From contig NW_023503464.1 in NCBI RefSeq assembly GCF_014529535.1, positions 310,001 to 374,000 on the forward strand: 64,000 nt of DNA. Reading direction: 5' to 3'. The notes under the pieces are model-generated. The model did not search any database. It worked only from the letters and a program-made list of their open reading frames with translations, and had not been told where the DNA came from. Shown here one piece after another: positions 31,601-41,560 of the stretch. Both the position numbers and the translations under genes were made by a program. Origin of the DNA: Bradysia coprophila (lineage: Eukaryota > Arthropoda > Insecta > Diptera > Sciaridae). Within the stretch, counting starts at the first letter, position 1, and every line of letters begins with the position of its first letter.

Positions 31601-34148
31601 CCTAGGTCCTTCGTAAAGGAAAACGTCATACTACACTCGGGAAATAGTTTTATGTTTCGTATCACGATGAGTAAAAGTACCTGGATACGAAATATCAAAT
31701 TCCTTCCTTTGTATAGTAATATAATATTGGTTGTAGTCGTTTGACCAGCTCTGAGAAATGTCAGCACTTCAACGAAATTTTCATAAACTGCTCAGTTTTC
31801 TCATAGCTGGTCAAACTGCTGAAACCAAATCTATTTTCTGTTGAAAACTAACATTGAATAACTAACATTTAAAAAAACGCCAAAATGTATGCTTTTCAGC
31901 AATGCAGCTATAAGTGGAATGGATGTTTCGTTGAATTGCTTGCATTAGGGCGTTTAAATGTATTTCCGCATAGACACCATTCACCATTGTACGATTCATG
32001 TAGCGTAAGGAGTATTGTTTGTTTAGAGACCTCACTAACATCCTTTTACGGCCAATAACAAGTTCAGTTTGCACCACAGGCTTAACGTGACTTCCTTACT
32101 ACGACCGCAGTGTGCAAATTATTATGTTATATTAATTGGAGTGTGGTAAAAATTGGGAAGGTGTTTAAATGGTACGATGGCGGCTTAAGAAGAGGACCCG
32201 CATTTTTAGAAATAATTTAGGAACCCAACGCGAAGCATATTCGTCTATGTGAACACGTTGATTAGAGCGATTACCCAAATTTTTTTTTTTATATCGAAAA
32301 CAAATACGGGACCTCTTTTTAAGCCTTCAGTAACATTTAAACACCTTCCCAAGTATTTTTTCCAGACTCCAGCAGTATCCAGTGTATCTATCCAATTGGG
32401 TACTATCGGAAGGAATTTAATTGATATCTCGCCTAAATGTCGGCTAGACATGTACACATATTCATCGTATTATTAGGTTACGTCATACGTGTCATATATT
32501 ATGTGTACATCCGTTTAACCGTAGCCGTTGGCTTATGCTTGATGTAGCACTAAAGTTCTACACTAACTCACTTTAAGTGTTCCAGGAAAGTGAAATATTT
32601 AGGACCGGGTTGAAGAGAATTTTGGCGTGGATTACCAGAGAAATGATAAAAGATGGCGTTGCTTCCAGAGTGGGCTGAAGCAACTCTATCTGTTATCATT
32701 TCTCCTTGGCTTACACATAAATTGTGCAAGCGTCTCAATTTTACCCAAAAAGTTCCTAAGCACACCAACTAACACGCGGATTTTAAAATCCAAAAAGTCG
32801 TTCAGTACATACCATTGACTTGGACGGTTTTGTTTTTTGGCAACTTGCTGAGGTCCGAATATGTCGCGAATGGGATGAAACGGACATTCTACCGGTAATT
32901 TCACCTGATATTTGTCCAGTATTGGAAGCCATTTTGATTGCACAATTTTCCGCACAACGCGTGCACTTTCGCGCGAGCATGATATTTTGAAGACGCTCGG
33001 ACCGGGCCAAGGTATCAGCGATAGAAAGCAGAAAACTATCACCTGTGGACGAAAGGTAATTTATAAATTGTTTAACAAAAGCGAACCGACAATTTCCCAC
33101 TACGAGAGATAATTCATTGGTGAAGTTTGAGCAATGGACCCTTTGCAAATTTATAGCCTACATTTAGGCTCGCAAAAGCGTGTAGAAATGTGTTACTTTT
33201 AAAGGAAAAATGGGTTTGTGGTTGATAAGTTATACCACTTGGAGAAACCTTTGCAGATTGTGCAAATGTATGTAATCTGCACAGGTTTCACTTTTTCAAA
33301 AAAAGATTTTTGTTCCAAAAAATCATCAAAAAACGAATATTTTTCCGCCTAAATGTAGGCTAAAAATTTGCAAGGGTCCATTTCTCTTAACAAAATTCCG
33401 AACCACAAACCCAAATTCCAATGCTGCATATGCATGTCAACGAGGTTCATTTAATCAAAATACAATTTTATTATTGCATATTGCATGCATATTAATACCG
33501 AAATGTGTGGCATTCCGTGTCACAGCCAAACAGAAAAACAACAAAAATATTTTGAATGAGAAATTACTTCAACCTAATCCTTATATTGCATGTAAAACAA
33601 ATAACAAGGGTAGTTACGTGTTCGTACATCTATATAGGTCCTATGTGTGTATGTAGGTATGTATACAGTAGTGTACACCACTGACTGCATGATTAATATT
33701 AACCCGGAAAAACGAGCACGTTGAGTATAAAAATTGCCCCACTAAATTGACCCTTTTTACACGAGCGTTTGTTTCAATAAAATTATTGATCCTCACACTT
33801 TTAGATTAACTGTAGACACACCGTTTATAGATACACACTCAGGCGACTCATCAAATTATTATATGTACGTATCACAATAAATGGGCAGTCGAAAGGACAA
33901 ATGTAATGTCAAAGTTGAAGGAAACAATGGAGAAAAAGTCAAAGAGTCACCCAACGACAAAAAGAAAATTGAGGAAAAAAATTGGTGAAATGAAGGTTTG
34001 AATGCTCCTTAGATTTTCCCGAATTATCCCGTGGGAATATTTTGTGCGGACTCTTAATCGTTTTCCCGATTATCCTCACTATACATACATAATACACCGA
34101 ACACATATCACCAGTAAACCTTACCTCGAAGTTAGATTTAGTCCACAT
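28697..34148 (-). CDS. Predicted type I membrane protein with lumenal C2H2 finger
   Basis: Eight exons join in frame into 480 residues: 34148-34125, 33042-32813, 31084-30997, 30090-29906, 29825-29713, 29641-29363, 29289-29127 and 29057-28697. I do not know a named family. Residues 9-23 (VIVFCFLSLIPWPGP) form a signal peptide, created only when the 24-nt first exon is spliced on. CPFHPIRDIFGPQQ follows, then a C2H2 finger at 87-108 with ideal spacing (C87, C90, H103, H108; CGFCGKSFYEEKHLDRHFER). After it come EDAVCLSDYCDIMRCDV, an acidic run (216-233), a helical LQKMKANCKSEDLEQLKTRC region, and a membrane span at 335-360 (LVFVLVMVLSLGVCFCYYII). The tail is Pro/Gln/His-rich and ends in a compact motif, PPELKRRLLERYGRDIYLTL. 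Topology places the finger in the lumen or outside the cell, odd for C2H2. Retaining the last intron would end the protein at WILFE. Confidence 0.8.
30161..30638. mobile_element. Mutator-like non-autonomous element, 9-bp target duplication
   Basis: An exact 9-bp repeat, CAATGATTA, flanks the element (30152-30160 and 30639-30647). The ends GGTAACGAGTAATTTCGCGC and, inverted, GCTAGTAGTAATTTCGCGC form an imperfect terminal repeat. The interior has repeated GCGCGAAATTACAC/GTGTAATTTCGCGC words and two ATACCGGTATCC palindromes beside GATTTTCCTTTTACAAAACG. Nine bases is the typical duplication of Mutator elements; the family label is inference. It lies in intron 3 of the membrane-protein gene. Confidence 0.65.
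31270..31850. repeat. Compound foldback in intron 2 of the membrane-protein gene
   Basis: TTGCGGTTTTACATTTTTAG (about 31269) is inverted near 31480-31530 as ATATCTTTCCACCAGAATCC...TGCAATAA, the same inner arms as the element at 35199-35696. TTTCAACAGAAAATAGATTT (31547) is inverted at about 31829. It appears to be a decayed or nested member of the TTAA foldback group. Confidence 0.5.
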
Positions 34149-35198
34149 TCATAATATTGTTTCATCAAAAATTGAAAAATAATTTTAATAATTCCCGGTT
34201 GAATGTTTGATGAATGTGAAAAATTGACAAAAAAAGAATTTTATCGCCTGAATGTACGATTTCGCTCTTGAATGGAATTTTTTTTTATAAAGTGCCGTCA
34301 AGTATGCATTAACATTGGAAACGTTTCATGTACGTTTTTACCATAAAATGAATACGATGCATACTAAGGGGTGAGTTGGTAGGTTGATGAGGGTTGGTGG
34401 TTTCGATTTAAAAAGCGAGGAATTTGAAGTTTTTATTTAGAGAGTGATAGAAATAAATTCATTGGAAATTCTGACACTGACGCATTCTTCCTTCAACATT
34501 TCTAGAAAAGGACGATTTTATACACAGAAACTGTGAAGGTATACAAAGTCCATTTTTTTGTACACAAATAGCAAACGATTTCCTTATCCCAAGATAGAAA
34601 AGGATATGTGGCACTGTTGCCATGAGCAAAGCGTTTATAACGTTTGGGACCCTGCAAATTTTGTTGACAAATAATTTTCAACAAGAAAATCCGGTGAAAA
34701 TTTTCAATGATTTTTTAAGAACATTTTCTTTAGAGTTTTTGCTGGATAGTAAGGCCAGTTCATGGCATCTTACATCTGTGTGATAAGAAACGCCATGAAC
34801 TGGTATTTCCATCAGTTTTACGAATTTTCTCTTTGAGTTTCGAAGATTTTCTTGGATTTCCTAGTTTTCCTGAAGATTTTCTTATAGATTTTCAGATATT
34901 CTAGTTTTCACATATTTTTAAAGGATTTACAGAGGATTTGTTTTTTTGTTTAACAAAGATTTTCTTTAGTCTATCCGTCCCTCGATACCAATTAGCGGTA
35001 AACAATACTACTTGTTATCCGTCGAATTTGATCACTTTTTCTAATAATGTTTTAGAAATATTGTGTTAAAATGGCTTCCCCCGACAACCTGGGCATGTAG
35101 CCACAGCCAGCTAAAGTCGAAAATTCGACATTTTTGAATGGTGATAGTTGCAAGACGGAGAGAGTTTGAAACCCGTTGGCAAAGATTTTCATGCTATA

Positions 35199-35696
35199 TT
35201 AAGAAGCACCGGTACTGAGCTAAAATTGTAGCCTACATTTACGTGTTTCGTATTTCCTTTTTAACCTTTTACAGACGGCTGTCATCTGTTATCGACAACG
35301 ACAGCAATAATTAACGACAAGGTCTGACTAATAAGGCCTTATATAGCAAAAACCATGTTTAAAACAAATGAAATAAAAGATTTCTGAAAAAAAAAAAATC
35401 AAATGAAGTAATAGTTTGAATAGTAAAATTGTGAATATGCTTGCGTCTGTGACAGGTTAATGATATCTTTTCATCAGAATCCTTTTTGAAAAATGTACGA
35501 CAGCAATTCCGACGACGAATGTCTTGGCATTAAATAAAAATTACTTTTGGTTGTAGTCGTTTGACCAGCTCTAACACATTCGCGGTCATTATTGCGGTCG
35601 TACATTTTTGAAAAATGATTCTGGTGGAAAGATATCATCAAAAGTAATCTAAAATCTAGTATTTAAAAGTTTCTGCAAAGTACCGGTGCCTCTTAA
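35199..35696. mobile_element. TTAA-bounded foldback, CACCGGTAC termini
   Basis: The left end TTAAGAAGCACCGGTAC is repeated inverted at the right as GTACCGGTGCCTCTTAA, with TTAA on both edges. The inner arms pair ATATCTTTTCATCAGAATCC with GATTCTGGTGGAAAGATATC, and TTGAAAAATGTACGAC with GTCGTACATTTTTGAA. The latter arm is shared with the element at 44900. No coding capacity is visible. The left half also carries a CATCTGTTATCGACAACGAC...CAAATGAAATAAAAGATT segment that occurs elsewhere in the window. Confidence 0.72.
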
Positions 35697-35752
35697 TCAC
35701 TGTGAATGGATTTTATAAAAGTCATCTGAATTGTACAACATTTGAAAAGGTA

Positions 35753-35965
35753 TATTTACATGATACATGCGTCGAAAATCGTACTTTTCAAGTTTTAAGC
35801 ACTTCTTTCGACGCCCTCAGTAATGTTCATTACTTAACTCGGGATAAAAATGAAAAGTCTCGTTTTCGTGTGTTTAGTGACCTCGGCATCGCCTCGGACC
35901 AACAAAATTCACACGAAAACTCTACTTTTCATCTTTTTATCCCTAGTCATGTAAAATACTATTTC
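35753..35965. repeat. Foldback MITE, GGGATAAAA family, copy 3
   Basis: Colinear with 4920-5120: GCGTCGAAAATCGTACTTTT, then CTTCTTTCGACGCCCTCAGT, then ACTCGGGATAAAAATGAAAA, ending TTTTTATCCCTAGTCATG. It differs mainly by substitutions. Confidence 0.65.
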
Positions 35966-36596
35966 ACCATCCTCGGTAAAACTTGGACTCATCTGTAATA
36001 CACAGGGCTTTTTTTACGTTACGATTTGGCAACGGGCTGAGGATACATACACAAAGCTCAGGACGATCACAAATACTATAATGCCTGCCTATGAAATCTA
36101 GTCTGGTTGACCCTGTCTGCAACAAAACAATAATGCCCGATCAGCCTGCAGTCTAAGCTCTACAACGATACCAAACTTGCCATACCAGCCTCTCAACAAG
36201 TATCTGTTAAGACATTTTGTTTGCAGCTAAGTGACTCTACAAAAATTTTTTTCAATTTATTATCTATCTTCAAGTGCCAGTTCCTTAAGGATGAGTGGAA
36301 TTGTTATCCACTCTTCATAATTGGTTTCAGTTATTTGAAGCATTTCTTACAATGATTCCGTGTGTCTGGAGTCGGTGAAAGCTGATTTTACTAAAATGAA
36401 ATTTACCCCAAAAATATGTGGAAATCGAAGCCCCAAGCTCCAAACGAATTATAATTATAATTTTATAAAAGGGAAGCCTCGCAAGAGAACATTCACAGGA
36501 CCTTTATGGTGTCTCTACTTTCAATAAACTGGACTCGCTTCCTATTTCCTAGAAAATCACTGTTAAAGTTTCGTTTAGTGAGTAAACGTAGATGTT

Positions 36597-36921
36597 AAGG
36601 GTATGGCCGCATTGAAAATTTCCATATAAAAAATGTGAATGTTTGTTGCTAAATGACAATTTTTCGATAATGCTTTCCCTGTAGGACCGAAGCTAACTGT
36701 GACGTAAGTCATATCTATCATGTGGTACTTCACAGCTAGAACCGTGTTAGAGACACACTGAATCAATGTATATTAGAAGAGTATGGCCTGGCTAATGATT
36801 TCTCTATCTCTCTCTCACTAGCATCGTAGCTAATTATGACGTAAATCAAATCCATCTATTTGACTTACGTCACAGTGAGCAGTGTGCTAGAGAGAGCATT
36901 GGCCATACCCTTCTAATACGT
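36597..36921. repeat. GGGTATGGCC foldback elements
   Basis: Three related ends occur: AAGGGTATGGCC (36598), TTAGAAGAGTATGGCC (36773) and the inverted GGCCATACCCTTCTAA (ending 36917). The last two delimit a foldback of about 150 bp whose inner arms contain TATGACGTAAATCAAA and TTTGACTTACGTCACA. Flanking TA on each side suggests a Tc1/mariner-type MITE; the first end may mark an older tandem copy. Confidence 0.55.
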
Positions 36922-37390
36922 GTCTTTTTACTAAAAAGTGAAAAATCAGCTGTAAATGAGTCGTCATCGAAGTAACCGAACCAAAGCATAATTTCAAACA
37001 AACAAACAAAAATCGTCGATTATATCATAGAGACTCGTAAAAACCAACCAGTATTCGATCGCAATGATTAAACGACGTCTTATCTCCGAAGATTATATTA
37101 TACTACAGTGTTCAGTTCATGTGTTGAACGTCTTATACCTTGGTGCTGGTATAAAGTTCACAGAAAATAATCATTCTCGTTCAGTAAAAAAGCAGATAGC
37201 GAATACATAGGGACGACGTGTTTTTATTTTCACCGAACATTCGAACGTGGATCAGTCTCGTCTGTGTTTTCATAACAGCAAGCGACTGTTAAAAATAGTT
37301 TCCGTGGTTCCCTCAACATATTAGAATAGAGATAGATAATTAACGTAATTTACAATCAACAATTTTTTTTGTTTTGTTCTCTTAAAAGAA

Positions 37391-40300
37391 ATGATTCATT
37401 CATTGAGTGCAAGGTCTATGATGTTACGGACATGCATAGAGAGGATTTCTAAATCAACAGTTTATTTATCATCGGTGAAATGCATGTCAAGTTCGACGGA
37501 AAATATTGTTAAATCATCGTATCCAGATGTCGAGATATCGAAACTGAGTTTAGCCAATTATATATTGGAAAATGTTAAAGACAACGTTGATAAGCCGGCA
37601 GTTGTAAGTGTTGTGGCGTTGTGTATATTACATCGTTTGCTTTCTGTGCATATTTCTGTGTCTTTGCGGATAGTTTTCCATATTTCATTGTGAATCTGAA
37701 TTTTACATACGTCTGTGCGTTTGCTGTTTTTTTTCTTGAGGAATTCGTACTTTGACCTCTCTGTGTTGAATGTGTGAATGAGTTTTGTTTATGAGTATAT
37801 GGACTATAGAGACTAGATGATTGCAGATCTATGTATGACTAATGAATAGTCGAACATTTTTTGCACGGCTTAACGTGCTTACCGGTTTAAGATAAACAAT
37901 ATTGTCTTCAGGTACCTTCAAGCAATTTTTGGTTCAAAGAAAGTACAGTCGGTATCGGTGACATTTAATGAATTTGTTGCATCTGTATATCAGCTGGTCC
38001 ACTCAAAAGTGTACCTAATTATACTGGTGAAATAGTAACACGTACACACGTAGTAATGGTTACAACCGTAAAACTACGACTGAGTAGAGTTGTTTGTAAG
38101 AGTGCACTAGCTCAAGAACAGCTGATTCAAATGCATGCCTAAATTTCATTCACTGACGTCCAATGTACAGTCGGTGACTTTCAAATGAGTGGCGTGTGCT
38201 GTGTGAGCTGTTTTTCAGCTGATCCATTCATACAAATGAATGTGCTAATGCTTGTTTATATGGGTGAACAATGTACACGCAAGCGCGTGGTATTGTTCTT
38301 CATTTATGGATGAAAAATCTGACGTTACCTTATAGTAAAACCGTTTGACGTAAAACCATATTTGTTAGATGGATGATCCATCATGGATCAGCTGAAAAAC
38401 AGCTGAAACGAAACGAAATACGTCACTTATCTAAAAGTCGCCGACTTACAATCTTTCTAAGCATTTTTTTGCTGATTTTTTTTAAGTAGCTGTTCAGTTT
38501 GTAGAAGGACCTAGCCGGAATTTTTGACTTTCTTGTTTTTGATTTTCAACTTTTTCTACAAAATTTTAACCCTTTACACGGATGGAAACGACATAATATA
38601 GATAATGATTGAGATGAGATCGAACATAGCACTGAAACATTGAACTAACAAGCGTCAAATTTAGAGACTTTAGCGATAAGAGCTTATGGTTTGTTGGTTG
38701 AACCCAGCAGTTTTCGCTATACCACAAGTGTGTTAGCAGATATGGTGATGAAATTGCATGAAAGTTTTATTTCATTTCATTTACAATTCGCTAGACTTGT
38801 ACATGCAAAAGGACATGACCTACTTCGTAGAGGTTGGTCATTTATGTTGTAACTGTCACAGTTCGAAAAATTGTCAGAAACCATTTTCGTAGCTTGTTTG
38901 TATTCTTTGTTTTAACCCATGCAACGAAAACAAGTCATCTATCGTTACAAAAGATAAAACTTTACTGTGATTTCACTAGCCTTCGAAGATTTTCTATCTT
39001 AACGCTTGGAGTAGTGCTAGGGATCGATGCAAAAAATTTCATAAATTTTATATAACATCACGTTAACCATTTTTAACTTATCGCTTATATCGTTGTCGTC
39101 ATTGATAACAGGTGACGTCGTTGTATACGCAATGCGTAAGAATCCATAAATGATCTCTCTTTGAAGGGAAAGCCTTGAAAAACATCCGAAGTCTTTCATC
39201 GGCGACTCTTAGGAAAAAGTTTTGTATCCGTTCGTAGCAGGGCCTATTTTTGTGAAATTGATTCTTGAACATGTAGAAATCCTTGAAATTCTTAAAAATT
39301 CTTGAAATGTTCGAAATTCATAAAATTGCTCAGAATTCTCGAAAAAAAAACCTGAAAATCGACCCTGTTTCGTAGACAGACATGTTCACCCAGACAAAAT
39401 TGATAAAAACGAAAAAAAAATGTTTTGACAGACTTGTGGAGCGTCAGGCCGAACATACAAGTATGGAGAGATTCAATTTATGTCCGATCGATTGGCCAAA
39501 GCGTACCTGGCGATACGGGCCTGTAATTTGAAGAAAAATGACACGATTGGAGTGCTATTGCCAAACATACCGGAATTCGTACCTGCGGTACTGGGTGCCA
39601 ACAAGGCTGGCCTCCGCATAACCTTTGCCAACCCACTTTATACACCAGGTAAAGATCGGCAATATTACTGGTCGAGTTTCCTCTAATTTTTTCTCCCATT
39701 TTATCAGAGGAAATATGTCGACAATTCGAGATTGCCAATGTTAAAATGATGGTCACAATACCACAACTACTTCCGGTTTCGAACTATTTGAGAGCAAACT
39801 TGGCCTGCTATCGTGGAACTATTAGTATCGGAGGCAGTGACGATCGCGACAACAACGTTTTCAACTTCCATTCCCTCATCAAAACTGAACATGAGAGTGA
39901 TCTGCCAACAGTCAGCCCGAAAGATATTGCAATCGTACCATTTTCGTCCGGAACCAGTGGTCTGCCGAAAGGCGTTCTCCTGTCCAATGAGAATTGTGTC
40001 GCAAACTTATGCCAACTTGTAACACCCGCTTTCAGCAGATATTCGAATCCAATAGAGCGTGGCAACAATAATGTTCTGTCCATTCCGCCATTTTTCCACA
40101 TCTACGGCTTTAACGGAATTTTGAATTTATCCCTGCGCAGTGGATGTAATCTCGTCAGCATACCGAAATTTACGCCGGAAGATTACATTAAATCATTGAT
40201 CACGTACGTGTCCTCCACGCTGTATATGCAACTCCTTTGGTCTAATCAGTTCGATGATCATTTCAGATATAAACCGTCCGTTCTGTTCTTAGTACCGTCA

Positions 40301-41185
40301 CTAATGCTCTTCCTAGCGTCACATCCTTCAGTGACCAAACAAATGCTCGAGCCAGTATGCGAAGTTTTAGTTGGAGCTGCCGCTGCCACTCCACAATTGC
40401 AAGAAAAATTCAGAAGTAAGTGCGCAGCTGATATATCAATCCGACAAGGATATGGTATGACCGAATCATCACCTGTAACACTGCTGACCCCGTGGAAAGG
40501 AAATAACACCAAGAGTGGCTCATGCGGACAGCTCGTACCCAATACAGAGGCGAGAATTGTTTCTACTACCGATGGAACTTCATTGGGAGCAGGTGAAGAC
40601 AAGACTGGTGAATTACAGTTTAGAGGACCTCAGGTATGTTAACTGCTCGGAGGTGACTTTTCGTGCTAAAAAACAATCTGCGTTCGTAAGGTCATGCAAG
40701 GATATTTGAATAACGAAGCGGCGACCAACGAAACGTTAGATAAAGATGGCTGGCTCAAAACCGGTGATATTGGGTACTACGACTCTGATTACTACTTCTA
40801 TATCGTCGACCGAACCAAAGAACTGATCAAAGTCAAAGGAATGCAAGTAAGTTATACTGTGACGTTGTGTTGGTCGTCCGGAAGCAACAACAAATTTTCT
40901 ATTTCTAAGGTCTCGCCAACGGAACTGGAAAATATTATTACCGAGATCGATGGTATTGCTGATGTGGCTGTGGGCGGAATAAAAAACGAATTTTCTGGTG
41001 AGGTTCCGCGGGCTTATGTGGTTCTTAAGCCGAATAGCCAATTGAGTGGAAACGATATCATTGCTCATGTGCAGGAGAAGTGCATTAAGTATAAGTGGTT
41101 AGAAGGAGGTGTTAAATTTGTTAGAGCGATTCCGCGTAATCCGAGTGGTAAAATTTTACGAAAAGATTTGCAATCTCTTGGGTAA
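37391..41185 (+). CDS. Acyl-CoA synthetase / 4-coumarate-CoA ligase-like enzyme
   Basis: Exons 37391-37603, 39432-39648, 39708-40203, 40267-40633, 40691-40846 and 40910-41185 join into 574 residues. The enzyme belongs to the ANL superfamily, which activates a carboxylic acid with ATP to an acyl-adenylate and passes it to CoA. The ATP motif SSGTSGLPKG is at about 222-231, GYGMTESSP at about 370, GDIGYYD with DRTKELIKVKGMQVSPTELE follows, and the catalytic lysine is in NPSGKILRKDL (Lys564). Residues 1-36 are basic, Ser-rich and free of acids (MIHSLSARSMMLRTCIERIS), like a mitochondrial leader. The C-terminus (LQSLG) is not a peroxisomal tripeptide, unlike beetle luciferase. A 63-bp intron at 40204-40266 keeps the frame open and would add 21 spurious residues (after KSLIT) if missed; splicing restores KSLITYKPSVLFLVP. 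The substrate is unknown. Confidence 0.92.
38206..38404. repeat. Foldback with perfect 22-bp arms in intron 1
   Basis: AGCTGTTTTTCAGCTGATCC plus AT (38206-38227) is exactly inverted at 38383-38404. The enclosed 155 bp is unique. It lies in the 1.8-kb first intron of the acyl-CoA synthetase gene. No target duplication was noticed. Confidence 0.6.
39238..39367. mobile_element. Short hAT-like MITE in the acyl-CoA synthetase intron
   Basis: It begins CAGGGCCTATTTTTG and ends GAAAATCGACCCTG. The flanking octamers GTTCGTAG (39230-39237) and TTTCGTAG (39368-39375) match at 7 of 8. The 130-bp body is low-complexity TTCTTGAAATTC words. CAGGG ends with 8-bp duplications are the hAT signature. Related bodies occur at 8105-8160, 11938-12100 and 50796-51044. 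It sits 65 bp from the exon 2 acceptor. Confidence 0.72.
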
Positions 41186-41197
41186 AATATAATGAAC

Positions 41198-41203
41198 AAT
41201 AAA
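41198..41203 (+). terminator. Polyadenylation signal of the acyl-CoA synthetase gene
   Basis: AATAAA lies 13 bp after the stop codon, followed by a G/T-rich stretch (GTTTTTTTGCTCTTTG). This implies a very short 3' untranslated region. Confidence 0.6.
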
Positions 41204-41255
41204 AAACCGACTGCAAAAACGGAAGTTTTTTTGCTCTTTGACCATCGTCCTAGAT

Positions 41256-41560
41256 TAGATTAGATTAGATTAGATGGGAGGGTGTAAGCCCAGCACCTAA
41301 GCCTCAGATGGGCCTGTTGTGCTATTGTACAAGTCTCTTGATCATATGGACTGTGATTTTACATCATATCTCTCCCGACTTAGATTGTTCACAAATCGAC
41401 CGTGTGTTAACGTCCCATACGTTGTGAATTCTCCAAGCCGTGGGTGGTATGCGAATACCACAACCATCACTAATTGACCTGTACATTTTCCCAAAGATGG
41501 CGCTATCAACATTGTCATGTTGTAGCTCTTTCTACTATTGACATTATGTCGATATGGTTT
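41256..41560 (-). mobile_element. SINE-like retroposon with (ATCTA) tail, copy 2
   Basis: Inverted relative to the copy at 18165-18512. On the plus strand it begins with the tail (GATTAGATTAGATTAGATTAG) and continues GCCCAGCACCTAAGCC, GGCCTGTTGTGCTATTGTAC, ATACGTTGTGAATTCTC and CCACAACCATCACTAATTG, each matching copy 1. By eye about 75% identical. It follows directly after the acyl-CoA synthetase gene. Confidence 0.55.

Larger units (their letters stand above)
34149..37390. other. Intergenic stretch between divergently transcribed genes
   Basis: The membrane-protein gene (minus) and the acyl-CoA synthetase gene (plus) start on either side, so their promoters lie here. I found no confident core promoter. 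Elements at 35199-35696, 35753-35965 and 36597-36921 occupy part of it. A 12-bp hairpin, CCAGTTCATGGC/GCCATGAACTGG, sits at 34755-34803. Confidence 0.55.

Noticed and set aside
32783..33148. 121-codon minus-strand frame starting MQRVHCSNF
   Set aside because: It overlaps exon 2 of the membrane-protein gene in another frame; the chosen frame joins a signal peptide upstream and the zinc finger downstream through proper splice sites.
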